Shown here piece after piece: positions 25,558 to 34,719 of a stretch of DNA of 64,000 nucleotides. The DNA comes from Nostoc sp. C052 (GTDB taxonomy: Bacteria > Cyanobacteriota > Cyanobacteriia > Cyanobacteriales > Nostocaceae). Position 1 is the first letter of the stretch. Each line of letters begins with the position of its first letter. A program made the position numbers and the translations under genes. The DNA lies in contig NZ_CP040272.1 of assembly GCF_013393905.1 (NCBI RefSeq), positions 2,790,001 to 2,854,000 on the forward strand. Direction: 5' to 3'. Under the pieces are notes generated by a model. That model saw only the letters and a program-made list of their open reading frames with translations. It had not been told where the DNA came from and ran no database searches.

Positions 25558-26856
25558 CTACAATTCAGTAACTTCTGTCTGGGACTTCAGTTGAGATGAA
25601 ATCAGGGGAATTTTGGGCGCAAGAAAAAATCCAATTAAACTGGCAAAAAGGATTGGTGTAAAAGGACTTAAATTAGTCAGCTTTGACAGTAGCAAAGTCG
25701 TACTTATAGGTGTACGTGTTACGGCTGCATTCAGAGCCGCCATTGTACAAATCATGGCAAGAGCGGGATTAAGCCCTGGAATTAAGATTACTACTGCTTT
25801 ACCAATACAAGCACCAGTGAAAAATAGGGGGATGATGAATCCACCGCGCCACCCACCAGTTACCGTTAAGCTAATGGCAGCCATTTTACCAAGAGCAAGA
25901 GTTAAGAGAAAAACAGCACCAAAGTTAGTAGTGAGAACTGACTCTAATTCTTCATGTCCAAAATAACGGGTTAGGGGTAATAAAACTGCTAAAGTGCCAA
26001 GCGCAAATCCTGCTAATGTTGTGCGTACATAAATGGGGCCGGGAATTCGAGCAAACAAGCGATCGCAGCCGCGAAAAATGCCCATAAAAATCCATCCCAC
26101 CACCGCCCCAATGATTCCGAATATAATAGCGATCGCAAAATCATCGATCTTTTCTAGGTGGTATTGGGGAAAATGCCAAGTGGGTGCAATTCCCAAATGT
26201 GTAATTGCTGCAAATACTAGATAACTAGCGCAACTTGAAACAATGGCTGGCATCAAGGCTTCATAATATTCCACAATATGCTCATGGTGTAAAATCTCCA
26301 GGGCGAACATTGCACCGCCAAGAGGTGCGCCAAATAAAGCGGTGAAGCCAGCCGCCATCGCTGCTAAACTGATAGTCCTGAGGTCTTCACCCTGAAGTTT
26401 TAAGCGATCGGCAACCCAAGTACCAAAAGAACCTGTTACTTGTACTAGTGGTGCTTCTGGCCCAGCACTGCCGCCTGCCGATATGCTGATTAGAGAAGCA
26501 AGAATCATTGAGGGATTTTTGCGAGAATCTAAGCGTCCGCCGCGAAAATGGATATTATCAACAATCACAGCAATTTCACCGGGATTTCCCAAGAAATGAA
26601 TCACCAGCCCGATAACTAAGCCGGCTAGTGGCATCACGATCAGGAGGCTAAAACCTTCAAATCGCTGTAACTGGTGAGTTAAAAGTTCTAAAACATTCCA
26701 GTACAACGCAGCAAATAAACCACCAGCAGTGCCCACAGCTACCCAGAGGATTAGCCACTGCGAAATCATCAAGGGATTACGTTTTACCAGTCCAAAAAGT
26801 TGGGCAAATGTCCAGCGTTGAGTTTGATTGGTAGCGGTGGGCTTTTTTGGTAACAC
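25558..26856 (-). CDS. ClC-type chloride channel/transporter
   Basis: A 432-residue ClC family protein with many membrane segments. The selectivity regions are visible: SAGGSAGPEAPLVQVTGSFG replaces the GSGIP...GREGP region and retains the Glu of the external gate (GPEAP), and GGWRGGFIIPLFFTGACIG corresponds to the GxFxP loop. There is no C-terminal CBS pair. It exchanges or conducts chloride or a similar anion at the membrane. It is convergent with the RDD gene. Confidence 0.9.
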   Translation of the reverse strand: MLPKKPTATNQTQRWTFAQLFGLVKRNPLMISQWLILWVAVGTAGGLFAALYWNVLELLTHQLQRFEGFSLLIVMPLAGLVIGLVIHFLGNPGEIAVIVDNIHFRGGRLDSRKNPSMILASLISISAGGSAGPEAPLVQVTGSFGTWVADRLKLQGEDLRTISLAAMAAGFTALFGAPLGGAMFALEILHHEHIVEYYEALMPAIVSSCASYLVFAAITHLGIAPTWHFPQYHLEKIDDFAIAIIFGIIGAVVGWIFMGIFRGCDRLFARIPGPIYVRTTLAGFALGTLAVLLPLTRYFGHEELESVLTTNFGAVFLLTLALGKMAAISLTVTGGWRGGFIIPLFFTGACIGKAVVILIPGLNPALAMICTMAALNAAVTRTPISTTLLLSKLTNLSPFTPILFASLIGFFLAPKIPLISSQLKSQTEVTEL

Positions 26857-27038
26857 AGCTTATTTCCTATTTGTGAAACGAAGAATGATGTCCTTTTTCA
26901 ATACGTTTGTCATCACTGACATCAATTAAGTGAAATTGTTGCGTTTGAGCTTTGTCAAATTCAGGCAGAGATAACTAATAATCAGTAGTCAGTTATCAGC
27001 GAGTGTAAATTACTGACAACTAACTACTAACTAATTAC

Positions 27039-27827
27039 TTAAAAATCTAAAATCGGCCAATCTGGTTCACGATAATAGCGTGTCATGTTATCAAACTTTC
27101 GCAACTCGATGCGATCGATCGAAAATTCTGGCAAATTAAACAGCCATTGTTCATTCAATTCCGAAAGCATTGTGCTGAAGCTTGCACGGTCTAAGTCAGA
27201 TGAAACCTCCCCAAAATAGGCTAATGTAACATGGGCTGTGAAATGATAATGCTGCTCAATACCCAAGGCAATTAACTTGGGATTTTGATAAATTGTTCGA
27301 CGAAATTTAATAATTTCTTCGTAGCAGCGTTCATCTTGAGGTACTAAACAAACGGCTATCGCTCTTGGCATCAGTATCAGTCCCAGCATTTGCCATTTAA
27401 TCGGATGACTCCTATTTGTCATCAATTGTTGATATTGCTGAAACACTTCAGCCAAACAAGAATGTAACTCCTCATCAAAGTTGGGATTTTTTTCGTAGGC
27501 GTCAAGGTAAGCATTGTCCCAAATTAAATCCGCTAAAGTCAGATGGAAGCTAGCAGGAGGTACAGGTACAATCAAATTACGGTTTACAGGCAACTGTAAA
27601 AGTTCCTGTTGGTAAGTCTGTAATTTGGCATAGAAAGCAGAGTTTTGTGATTCTTCTTCTGCTGGCGGGGTAATTAGGGTATAGCCAGGAAAGGACGCTG
27701 CTTGTCTCAGCCCAGAATGTGGCTGAAATTTAGAAGATTCCTGAATATGCTGGGCTTGGGATCTGTAGGCTTCTGGCAGCGTCAGTCGTGCTAGCCGATT
27801 TAAGTAAGTTTGATAGTTGTCGTCCAA
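27039..27827 (-). CDS. 2H-phosphoesterase-like protein (DUF1868)
   Basis: A 262-residue soluble protein with the two His-x-Thr motifs of the 2H phosphoesterase superfamily: FHLTLADLIWD near residue 93 and FTAHVTLAYFGEV near residue 200. DUF1868 proteins have this layout, and relatives open 2',3'-cyclic phosphates or act on RNA ends and nucleotide derivatives. The actual substrate here is unknown. It lies downstream of a divergent G-rich repeat and is oriented away from holA. Confidence 0.78.
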   Translation of the reverse strand: MDDNYQTYLNRLARLTLPEAYRSQAQHIQESSKFQPHSGLRQAASFPGYTLITPPAEEESQNSAFYAKLQTYQQELLQLPVNRNLIVPVPPASFHLTLADLIWDNAYLDAYEKNPNFDEELHSCLAEVFQQYQQLMTNRSHPIKWQMLGLILMPRAIAVCLVPQDERCYEEIIKFRRTIYQNPKLIALGIEQHYHFTAHVTLAYFGEVSSDLDRASFSTMLSELNEQWLFNLPEFSIDRIELRKFDNMTRYYREPDWPILDF

Positions 27828-27906
27828 TCTTCATAGCCTCACGCTCTCACTTGATAGATTTTAGGGAAAATTACCTTAATTAACAGAATGATTTCAAAAG
27901 TATTTA

Positions 27907-28053
27907 ATTTTTGGGAGTGGGGAATGGGGACTGGGGACTGGGGACTGGGGATTGGAGATTGGGGATTGGAGACTGGGGACTGGGGATTGGGGATTGGAGA
28001 CTGGGGACTGGGGATTGGGGATTGGAGACTGGGGACTGGGGACAGAGCAAGGG
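27907..28053 (+). repeat. G-rich heptamer minisatellite (GGGGACT/GGGGATT/GGAGATT)
   Basis: About twenty tandem 7-mers of the forms GGGGACT, GGGGATT, GGAGATT and GGAGACT lie between the DUF1868 gene and holA. The repeat is open in several frames, so the short Gly-Asp-Trp and Pro-Gln-Ser polypeptides it could encode are not genes. The regular four-G runs every 7 bases could form G-quadruplexes on the plus strand. Shorter relatives lie at 49671-49703 and 59790-59830. Confidence 0.85.
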
Positions 28054-28157
28054 AGAAGGTTTTCCCCTCTGTACCCCGCACCCTGCCCCTTTTGAGCGGT
28101 CTTTCAACTCAGCACTCAGCACTCGGTACTCAGCACTCTTCATTAAGAGGTTGATCT

Positions 28158-29147
28158 ATGCCAATGTATGTTTACTGGGGTGAAGATGATTTTGCGATGG
28201 AAAAGGCGATCGCTATGCTGCGCGATCGCGTCCTTGATCCCCAATGGACAAGCTTTAACTACACGGCATTCTCCCCCGATCAAGCTGATGCTGCTATCCA
28301 GGGGCTAAATCAGGTCATGACGCCTACTTTTGGGGCTGGTGGGCGCTTGGTATGGCTGATCAATACAACCTTGTGTCAGCACTGTCCAGAGAATGTGTTG
28401 ACAGAATTGGGGCGATCGCTACCTGTGATTCCCGAAAACTCATTTTTATTGCTCACCAGTCGCAATAAGCCAGATGAACGCCTCAAATCTACAAAATTAT
28501 TAAAACAGTTTGCGACCGAATTTCGAGAATTTCCCCTGATTCCTCCTTGGAAAACAGAATTACTGGTGCAATCTGTTACTCAAGCAGCCCAGACTGTGGG
28601 TGTAAAACTAACTGCCAATACTGCCCAACTGTTGGCAGAATCCGTAGGGAATGATACACGGCTTCTTTACAATGAGTTAGAGAAATTGCGGCTATATGCC
28701 CAAGGTAGTAATCAGCCTTTAGATACAGATACCATTACAAAGTTAGTAAGAAATACTACTCAAAATAGCTTACAATTAGCAGCAGCAATCAGAACAGGAG
28801 ATACAGCTAAAGCTTTGACAACCTTAGCAGATTTGAGCAATGCTTCCGAGCCGGGATTACGGATAGTTGCCACGCTGATTGGACAATTTCGCACCTGGCT
28901 ATGGGTGAAGATTATGATCGAAAGTGGTGAGCGCAATCAACAAGCGATCGCTACTGCCGCCGATATCGGTAATCCCAAACGGCTCTATTTCTTACAGCAA
29001 GAAATCAGATTGCTATCTGTGCAACAGTTAATCTCTTGCTTACCCTTACTACTGGAATTAGAAGTGAGCCTCAAGCAAGGAGCATCAGAAACATCAACAC
29101 TCCAGACTAAAATAATCGAACTTTGTCAAGTATGCCGAGGAAATTGA
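28158..29147 (+). CDS. holA: DNA polymerase III subunit delta
   Basis: Clamp-loader delta subunit (329 residues) that opens the beta clamp. The N-terminal segment MYVYWGEDDFAMEKAI, the middle LLTSRNKPDERLKSTKLLKQ with the TELLVQSV helix, GNDTRLLYNELEKL, and the C-terminal collar domain (about 210-325, ending LELEVSLKQGASET) follow HolA architecture. It is a degenerate AAA+ protein without Walker motifs, as expected. The ATG at 28158 is preceded by the G-rich repeat. Confidence 0.92.
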   Translation: MPMYVYWGEDDFAMEKAIAMLRDRVLDPQWTSFNYTAFSPDQADAAIQGLNQVMTPTFGAGGRLVWLINTTLCQHCPENVLTELGRSLPVIPENSFLLLTSRNKPDERLKSTKLLKQFATEFREFPLIPPWKTELLVQSVTQAAQTVGVKLTANTAQLLAESVGNDTRLLYNELEKLRLYAQGSNQPLDTDTITKLVRNTTQNSLQLAAAIRTGDTAKALTTLADLSNASEPGLRIVATLIGQFRTWLWVKIMIESGERNQQAIATAADIGNPKRLYFLQQEIRLLSVQQLISCLPLLLELEVSLKQGASETSTLQTKIIELCQVCRGN

Positions 29148-29256
29148 CAATCAAATATAAAAACTTGATGTATTGAACAGTTACCGGAACTTCCAACTCC
29201 GAAAATAATTCAAAGTCCTTATAATATCCCTGATGTAGTTCTGGATCACAAACTAT

Positions 29257-29739
29257 ATGAAGAAAATTTCCGATTTATTTTCTCGAACTAGCCGAAAGCG
29301 AATCCTTACACAATCATTCTTTTTTGGTGCGATCGCTACTGTGGGTGTGATTTCCAACGCTTTTTCATTCAGTTCAAAAGCTTATGGTCAAACTCCAGCA
29401 CCAATCGTTAACAATACTGAAATTAACAGCTACGCTCAAGCCGTGCTAGCAATGGAACCGGCCCGTCAAAATGCCTTTGAAGAAATTAAAAAACTTATTG
29501 GCAATGGAGAAATTCCTAAAATTGTTTGTAACGATCCTAACAGCATAAATAATCTTCCAAAGAAGGCTCAAGATATCGCAGTAAATTACTGTAATCACGC
29601 TCAAAAAATTGTCGAAGATAATGGTTTAAGATTTGAACAGTTCAACAAAATTACTATAGAACTACAAAACAATACTATTTTAAAGAGGCAGGTTTACAAC
29701 ACCTTATTACGCCTGCAACAACCTTCTGAACCTCGGTAA
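29257..29739 (+). CDS. DUF4168 secreted protein
   Basis: A 160-residue precursor with an Arg-rich N-terminus and signal peptide (TVGVISNAFSFSSKAYGQT, cleavage near residue 45). The mature helical region INSYAQAVLAMEPARQNAFEEIKKL and the C-terminal GLRFEQFNKITIELQNN match DUF4168, a cyanobacterial/proteobacterial secreted family of unknown function. Two Cys (VCNDP, NYCNHA) could form a disulphide. Probably monocistronic. Confidence 0.8.
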   Translation: MKKISDLFSRTSRKRILTQSFFFGAIATVGVISNAFSFSSKAYGQTPAPIVNNTEINSYAQAVLAMEPARQNAFEEIKKLIGNGEIPKIVCNDPNSINNLPKKAQDIAVNYCNHAQKIVEDNGLRFEQFNKITIELQNNTILKRQVYNTLLRLQQPSEPR

Positions 29740-29836
29740 TTAGAAAGGCTTTAAACCAAAGCTCGTAGTGAGTTATAGCATTTCCCAACAACGCAAACGA
29801 GCTTTAAATTGCCTAGATTAAACATGTAATAGAGAG

Positions 29837-31378
29837 ATGCAGAACACAGATATAATTGTCATTGGTAGTGGTATTGGCGGTTTAAGTTGTGCTGCTCTTT
29901 TGGCACGGTATGGCTTTAATGTAATAGTCTGCGAAAGCCACTCTACTCCTGGTGGTGCCGCCCACAGTTTTGAGCGCAACGGTTTCAAATTTGACTCTGG
30001 CCCTTCCCTCTATTCTGGACTTTCTTACAGCCCCTCTGCCAACCCTTTGCGACAAGTACTAGATGCCATTGGTTCTGAACTCCCATGCGTAACCTACGAT
30101 ACTTGGGGTTGTTGTCTACCAGAAGGTGATTTTGACACCTCAGTTGGTGCCGAACAATTTTGTGAAGTACTGATGAAATTCCGTGGTCATAATGCCGTAA
30201 CTGAATGGCAGAAACTCCAGCGCGTTATGGAACCATTCGCTAGTGCAGCAATTTCCATACCACCAGCGGCATTACGCTTTGATCTTGGTGCAGCTAGAAC
30301 TGTAGCCCCCTTTGCCCCATCTTTGATAAAACATCTAACAGATATCATCAAGTTGACGGGCCCCTTCAGCCGGATTATGAATGATGTTGTTAAAGACCCA
30401 TTTACTCGAAACTGGCTGAATTTGCTGTGTTTTCTGCTTTCTGGACTGCCCGCAGATGGTACTAGTGCCGCAGAGGTAGCATTTATGTTTGCTGATTGGT
30501 ATCGACCAGATGCAGTACTGGAATATCCCATTGGTGGTAGTGGTGCTTTAGTTGACACCCTTGTACAAGGGCTAGAGCGTCACGGAGGGAAGCTGAGATT
30601 GGGCGCTCATGTGGAGCAAGTGCTAGTAGAAGGCGATCGCGCCGTAGGTGTGCGTCTGCGCGATCGCCAAGAAATTCGGGCAAGTAGGGCAGTAATTTCT
30701 AATGCTTCGGTTTGGGACACACTGAAGCTACTACCAGAAAAGGCAATACCCAAACAGTACCGCACAAAACGACAAGCAACGCCTGAGTGTGATAGCTTTA
30801 TGCATCTACATCTAGGCATTGATGCTCAAGGATTACAGTCAAATTTGCGGTGTCATTACATCGTCGTTAATAACTGGGAATTGGGCGTAAGCGCACCTCA
30901 GAATGTTGTAGTCATATCAATTCCTTCAATTCTCGATCCATCTCTAGCACCACCAGGTAAACACGTGATTCATGTGTATACTCCTGGTAATGAGCCATAC
31001 TCTATCTGGCAGGGAATGGATAGAAGCAAGGAAGAATATGCCGAACAAAAGCGATCGCGTGCAGAAGTAATGTGGCAAGCGCTACAGCGGATCATTCCAG
31101 ATATTCGCTCTCGTTGCGAAGTCACACTTATTGGTACACCTCTAACTCACGAACGTTTTCTGCGCCGTCATCAAGGTTCCTACGGCCCAGCAATTAAGGC
31201 TGGATCTGGTATGTTTCCTGGCCCTGGCACACCTCTAGCAGGACTGATATGCTGTGGAGACTCGACATTTCCCGGTATTGGTTTACCAGCAGTCGCCGCC
31301 AGTGGTATGATTGCTGCCAATACCCTTACATCTGTTAATAAGCATTTAGCTATGCTTCAGGATATCAAGTGTATTTAA
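29837..31378 (+). CDS. Carotenoid desaturase/isomerase-type FAD oxidoreductase
   Basis: A 513-residue flavoprotein of the phytoene desaturase/CrtISO superfamily. The dinucleotide-binding fold begins IIVIGSGIGGLSCAALLARYG and has the extended PGGAAHSFERNGFKFDSGPSLYS motif. The C-terminal FAD contact is GLICCGDSTFPGIGLPAVAASG. It resembles the all-trans-retinol saturase/carotenoid isomerase branch more than CrtI proper, but the sequence does not identify the substrate. The membrane-associated pathway context is absent here. Isolated gene. Confidence 0.82.
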   Translation: MQNTDIIVIGSGIGGLSCAALLARYGFNVIVCESHSTPGGAAHSFERNGFKFDSGPSLYSGLSYSPSANPLRQVLDAIGSELPCVTYDTWGCCLPEGDFDTSVGAEQFCEVLMKFRGHNAVTEWQKLQRVMEPFASAAISIPPAALRFDLGAARTVAPFAPSLIKHLTDIIKLTGPFSRIMNDVVKDPFTRNWLNLLCFLLSGLPADGTSAAEVAFMFADWYRPDAVLEYPIGGSGALVDTLVQGLERHGGKLRLGAHVEQVLVEGDRAVGVRLRDRQEIRASRAVISNASVWDTLKLLPEKAIPKQYRTKRQATPECDSFMHLHLGIDAQGLQSNLRCHYIVVNNWELGVSAPQNVVVISIPSILDPSLAPPGKHVIHVYTPGNEPYSIWQGMDRSKEEYAEQKRSRAEVMWQALQRIIPDIRSRCEVTLIGTPLTHERFLRRHQGSYGPAIKAGSGMFPGPGTPLAGLICCGDSTFPGIGLPAVAASGMIAANTLTSVNKHLAMLQDIKCI

Positions 31379-31428
31379 TTTTTCAGATTGCTATAGTTTG
31401 ATTTATTCTTGCCGACTTACTTCTTGGT

Positions 31429-31890
31429 TTAGAGACTTGTTCTAATCCACCAACTTATTTTCTCCAAATTAGAATCTATTTCCTGCCAAAAGCTTGCTGA
31501 AGAGTCTACTTCTTTTGTTGCTGTAAGTATTGTATTTATACTGTCAAAGTTTTTTTGAATCAACTGCTTATCTAGTTTAGGAATATCTAATTTAAGATAC
31601 TTCAGGCGGTTGGGTAACTCTACTTTCTCTTTTGTCGGCAAGTAAGGAATCCGATCAACTTGTTCTAGAATTTTTTCTACTGATGTAATTACTTCTTGTA
31701 GGCTCGGCTTTTTCGTTTGTAATTGTAAATCTTTTTCTTCAAAGGTTTCTTCTTGATTATCTAACTTTACTGTCACTATTTTGACGAAGAAAATATTGTA
31801 ATCTACCCCAATAACTTCACCTATTTGATTGTAATATTTTCCACTTTTACTTATTAGTACTATGTCACCTTTCTCAATTCTGTTGTTCAT
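31429..31890 (-). CDS. Hypothetical protein with an N-terminal SH3/KOW-like strand region
   Basis: A 153-residue protein. Residues 1-55 (KGDIVLISKSGKYYNQIGEV) look like a small beta-barrel of the KOW/DUF4926 type with a GDxVxI opening. Residues 60-153 are predicted to be helical, with LEQVDRIPYLPTKEKVELPN and the C-terminal EKISWWIRTSL. I do not recognise the family. The gene is AT-rich compared with its neighbours. Convergent with the FAD oxidoreductase. Confidence 0.6.
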   Translation of the reverse strand: MNNRIEKGDIVLISKSGKYYNQIGEVIGVDYNIFFVKIVTVKLDNQEETFEEKDLQLQTKKPSLQEVITSVEKILEQVDRIPYLPTKEKVELPNRLKYLKLDIPKLDKQLIQKNFDSINTILTATKEVDSSASFWQEIDSNLEKISWWIRTSL

Positions 31891-31980
31891 GATTTATATA
31901 GTCTTTGAATTAAGTTGCAAAATTTATCAACTGCTAACTTTACTAGACTACTAATGTAGTAGGCAATTTGATGGTAAGGC

Positions 31981-32178
31981 TTACCTGCACTCCTTCCCAA
32001 TGGGTTCAACTTTGATGAAAGACTCTAACCCAGTCCATTCTTCACTAATAGCAGTTAAATCATTGAAAACTTCTACAGTACGCGTTGTCATTCGGCTTCG
32101 AGTTTTTTCAGGATTTTGCGTAAATAAGCTGCTAGCCAATGTTTTGTGTCCAAAGTCCAATATAATACGGTAAATCAA
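31981..32178 (-). pseudogene. ISAs1-family transposase fragment
   Basis: An internal 65-codon piece containing RMTTRTVEVFNDLTAISEEW and GLESFIKVE, the region just after the first catalytic segment of ISAs1/H-repeat transposases (typical RIETRTV...W.GL....VE). Both ends of the roughly 370-residue enzyme are missing and no inverted repeats are seen. Confidence 0.6.
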
Positions 32179-32248
32179 TAAACTTGTCGGGGATTACCGT
32201 AGGTTTACTGAAATCTAATATTTCTTGACCCCTGAAAGCAGAGTGATA

Positions 32249-33337
32249 ATGTTGACTAAGTTCTTTCCAACCCGACTGTTAGGTATGGCTTTTGCCTTCC
32301 TCCAGAGGTTCCAACAACGAAGAATCCGCACTTTTTCCATACTGTTTGCAGTAGGACTTGGCTTAACTTTGGCTCTCTCTGCTTGTTCTCCAAGTGCAAG
32401 CGAAAACTCTAACTCTGGCACACCGCAGACAACCCAAACCCCCACCCCCAGTCCAGCAGCTAGCGGTATTACAGTTCGCATCGGCTATCAAAAAGCCTCA
32501 ACTGTTCTCTATGCGCTGAAGGCAAGAGGGGAATTAGAGAAAGCTTTCGCAGCTTCAGGAACTTCCGTAACTTGGTCGGAATTTCCGGCTGGCCCGCCAA
32601 TGCTAGAGGCATTAAATGCAGGCAGTATTGATTTTGGCTATACCGGAGAATCACCACCTATATTTGCTCAAGCTGGGGGTATTCCTTTGGTTTATGTTGC
32701 CTACGATCCTTGGAGTACCAAGGCTGAAGCCATTTTAGTACCTAAGAATTCGCCTATTAAAAGTGTAGCTGAACTCAAGGGCAAAAAAGTTGCCTTTGCC
32801 AAAGGTTCTAATGCTAACTACCTATTAGTGAAAGCGCTGGAAAAAGCAGGGATACAATACAGTGACATCAAGCCAGCAACTCTGCCACCAGCCGATGCTC
32901 GTGCTGCCTTTGAGGGAAATAACGTTGATGCTTGGGCAATTTGGGACCCTTACTTAGCCGCAGCAGAAGCAGCAACAGGCGCACGTACTTTAGTAGACGC
33001 GACGGGATTAGCCCCCAATCGTGGTTATTATTTGGCTGCAAAATCTTTTGTTGATGCCAAGCCGGATGCTTTGAAAGTAGTTCTGGATGGAGTCAAGAAA
33101 GTTAGTGACTGGGCAAAAAATAATCCTACTGAAGTTGCTAAGTTTCTTTCCCCAGCTTTGGGTATAGATGCTCCTGTATTGGAAACAGCAGAAAAGCGGC
33201 GTGAGTATGATGTACTTCCGCTCACCGATGAAGTGATTACTAAACAACAAGAAGTTGCAAATACCTTCTACAAACTTAAATTGATTCCAAAAGAAATCAA
33301 AGTCAAGGAAATTGTTTGGCAAGGTAAATTGAATTAG
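32249..33337 (+). CDS. ABC-type aliphatic sulfonate/nitrate-type substrate-binding lipoprotein
   Basis: A 362-residue SsuA/TauA-like solute-binding protein. The signal peptide ends in the lipobox LSAC (Cys46), followed by a Ser/Thr/Pro-rich linker. The binding domain begins VRIGYQKASTVLYALKARG and has GPPMLEALNAGSIDFGYTGE, ELKGKKVAFAKGSNANYLL and VDAWAIWDPYLAAAEAATG, diagnostic of the sulfonate branch. It would capture organosulfonates such as taurine or alkanesulfonates. No permease, ATPase or monooxygenase follows: the stop codon lies in a MITE end and mobile elements come next. ATG at 32249 is chosen; an in-frame TTG lies 24 bp upstream. Confidence 0.87.
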   Translation: MLTKFFPTRLLGMAFAFLQRFQQRRIRTFSILFAVGLGLTLALSACSPSASENSNSGTPQTTQTPTPSPAASGITVRIGYQKASTVLYALKARGELEKAFAASGTSVTWSEFPAGPPMLEALNAGSIDFGYTGESPPIFAQAGGIPLVYVAYDPWSTKAEAILVPKNSPIKSVAELKGKKVAFAKGSNANYLLVKALEKAGIQYSDIKPATLPPADARAAFEGNNVDAWAIWDPYLAAAEAATGARTLVDATGLAPNRGYYLAAKSFVDAKPDALKVVLDGVKKVSDWAKNNPTEVAKFLSPALGIDAPVLETAEKRREYDVLPLTDEVITKQQEVANTFYKLKLIPKEIKVKEIVWQGKLN

Positions 33338-33435
33338 GACTTACGCAAAAACCCTCTCAAACTCTCATTTCTCCGTAGTAGCCTGCGGTAAGCCGCTCCG
33401 CGTCTACGTTTTTCCTTATTTGTGCGTAAGTCCTA
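33335..33435. repeat. MITE with TAGGACTTACGCA termini
   Basis: Perfect 13-bp terminal inverted repeats TAGGACTTACGCA (33335-33347) and TGCGTAAGTCCTA (33423-33435) enclose 101 bp without coding potential. The TAG stop of the upstream lipoprotein gene is the first three bases of the left end. Confidence 0.75.
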
Positions 33436-33640
33436 TGAATAATTCGTGATGACGTTTTCACGGCTGTACTTGGTGGAGTAATTTTATACTTTATACTTCA
33501 CCTTGACTTTTTTAGTAGATTTCTATATGTTTATTACCAACTTGACTGAACCATGAAAAATTAATAAACTTCACTGCTGGTGTTTCTAACTACTCCCAAT
33601 CATTTGACAAATTTATAAATTCGTCATTGCTTGATAAGCA

Positions 33641-33786
33641 TCTGAGGGGGTCAGACAACGCCTGGAACCCTTATTCTTTCGTTGACCCCCTCAGATAGCT
33701 TGCTGAGTAAGCCTTTGAAGTGTGTCAGAATCAGTTTTATTGAAAGAATTTATCAACTATTCCGCTGGAAAAACGACCCCCTCAGA
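33641..33786. promoter_or_regulatory. Candidate CRISPR leader region with a thrice-repeated 12-mer
   Basis: GACCCCCTCAGA occurs at 33684-33695 and 33775-33786, with its complement TCTGAGGGGGTC at 33641-33652. The first two form a 13-bp inverted repeat. The block lies just before the degenerate first CRISPR repeat, on the side where the leader would lie given repeat orientation. No protein is encoded between the MITE and the intron. Confidence 0.35.
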
Positions 33787-33843
33787 TTGACCCCTCTCAA
33801 GCTCAATTGTGACAAGGTTTCTAGAAGAGTGACCTTTTTCATA

Positions 33844-33864
33844 AACTCCCCCTCACGGGGATGG
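33844..33864 (+). CRISPR. 3' half of a degenerate CRISPR repeat (R1), 5' exon of the intron
   Basis: The last 16 bases, CCCCTCACGGGGATGG (33849-33864), are identical to the same portion of the two downstream repeats. Upstream the match decays. The group II intron begins directly after GGATGG, and (T)AAAC follows the intron at 34719-34723, which would complete the repeat. Confidence 0.65.
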
Positions 33865-34718
33865 GTGCGACTATCAGTCGCACATGAGAGTGAGTATCGA
33901 AATACTCCAGGCAAATGTCTATGCCAGTACCCACCCGAAGGGGCATCGTGGGTAACTATGGTGTCTCAAAGCTAGAGGGAAATGCGTAAAATCTACTAGC
34001 CGAAAGTGGCTATAGCGCTAGGGTAAAACCATTGACGGGTTAACGTGAGTGAACCTTTGTAGAGGCATCGTGAAGCGGAAATACTGAAATGGCTGAAACA
34101 GTATTTGGGGAGAGATATTCCGCCCTGTCCTCGGAATATAAGACATCTTTGATTCCCCCGGTGTATAGAAGGAACCCAAATGGTTGCATCTCTTGTGTGT
34201 GATATGAATTAACCCCAATGGGGTCTGACAACTAGAATCTATGCTGTGAGTAGAGATGGGAGTAATCTCGCTTTAATTCCCCAGTGGGTGTAAGATGCTG
34301 CAAAAAGCGAAGGCTGCTATACCGAAAGGTAACAGGAATACATAACTGGGCAGATAGGTCATTCAGGACTAACTTGAAAGAGTGCTGACGTGTGGCGAGT
34401 GAATCCCTTGACGGCTAACTTGATAGATTCCGAACTCTTGGGGAAAAGTTAGACGCAATTGAAAAATTGTGAACGTAACCTTAGAGAATTACTCAATTTG
34501 AACAAATAGCGTTTAGCGCTTTCAAAGAATGTAGTCAGGTAACTTAAACAGAAAAACCTTTCAAGGAAAACTAGAGTGGGTAACGACAACCGGATTATGT
34601 CGTTATCCTATCAATATATATTGATGAAATTCTAGGATTTGCTAAAGCCGGATGCTTGGAAAGCTTGCATGTCCGGTTTGTCGGGGGAAAGGGATAGAAA
34701 TATCCCTGCCCTACCCAT
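33865..34718 (+). ncRNA. ORF-less group II intron
   Basis: About 854 nt. The 5' end is GTGCGACTATCAGTCGCAC followed by ATGAGAGTGAGT, the group II consensus start with its first hairpin. Domain V is at 34645-34679: AGCCGGATGC, GGAAAGC with GAAA tetraloop, GCATGTCCGGTT, including the AGC catalytic triad. Domain VI follows (GGGATAGAAATATCCC stem) and the intron ends ...CTACCCAT, an AY terminus. No reverse transcriptase/maturase frame exists inside, so splicing or mobility would need an IEP in trans. It interrupts a CRISPR repeat. Confidence 0.85.
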
Positions 34719-34719
34719 T

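Noticed and set aside
27839..28183. Several overlapping open frames giving Gly-Asp-Trp or Pro-Gln-Ser repeat proteins
   Set aside because: They are products of the 7-bp G-rich repeat, open in several frames on both strands, with no start signal or family resemblance.
33335..33435. Possibility that the TAGGACTTACGCA element is an attachment site
   Set aside because: Perfect inverted ends around 101 bp, of a type common in cyanobacterial intergenic regions, fit a MITE better. No integrase gene is present.
33641..33840. Possible CRISPR-associated transposon end or tracrRNA near the array
   Set aside because: No tnsB/tnsC/tniQ or Cas12k gene in the window and no recognisable anti-repeat to the local CRISPR repeat.
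34018..34231. Short minus-strand frames inside the group II intron
   Set aside because: They show no reverse transcriptase or maturase motifs; the region is ribozyme sequence.
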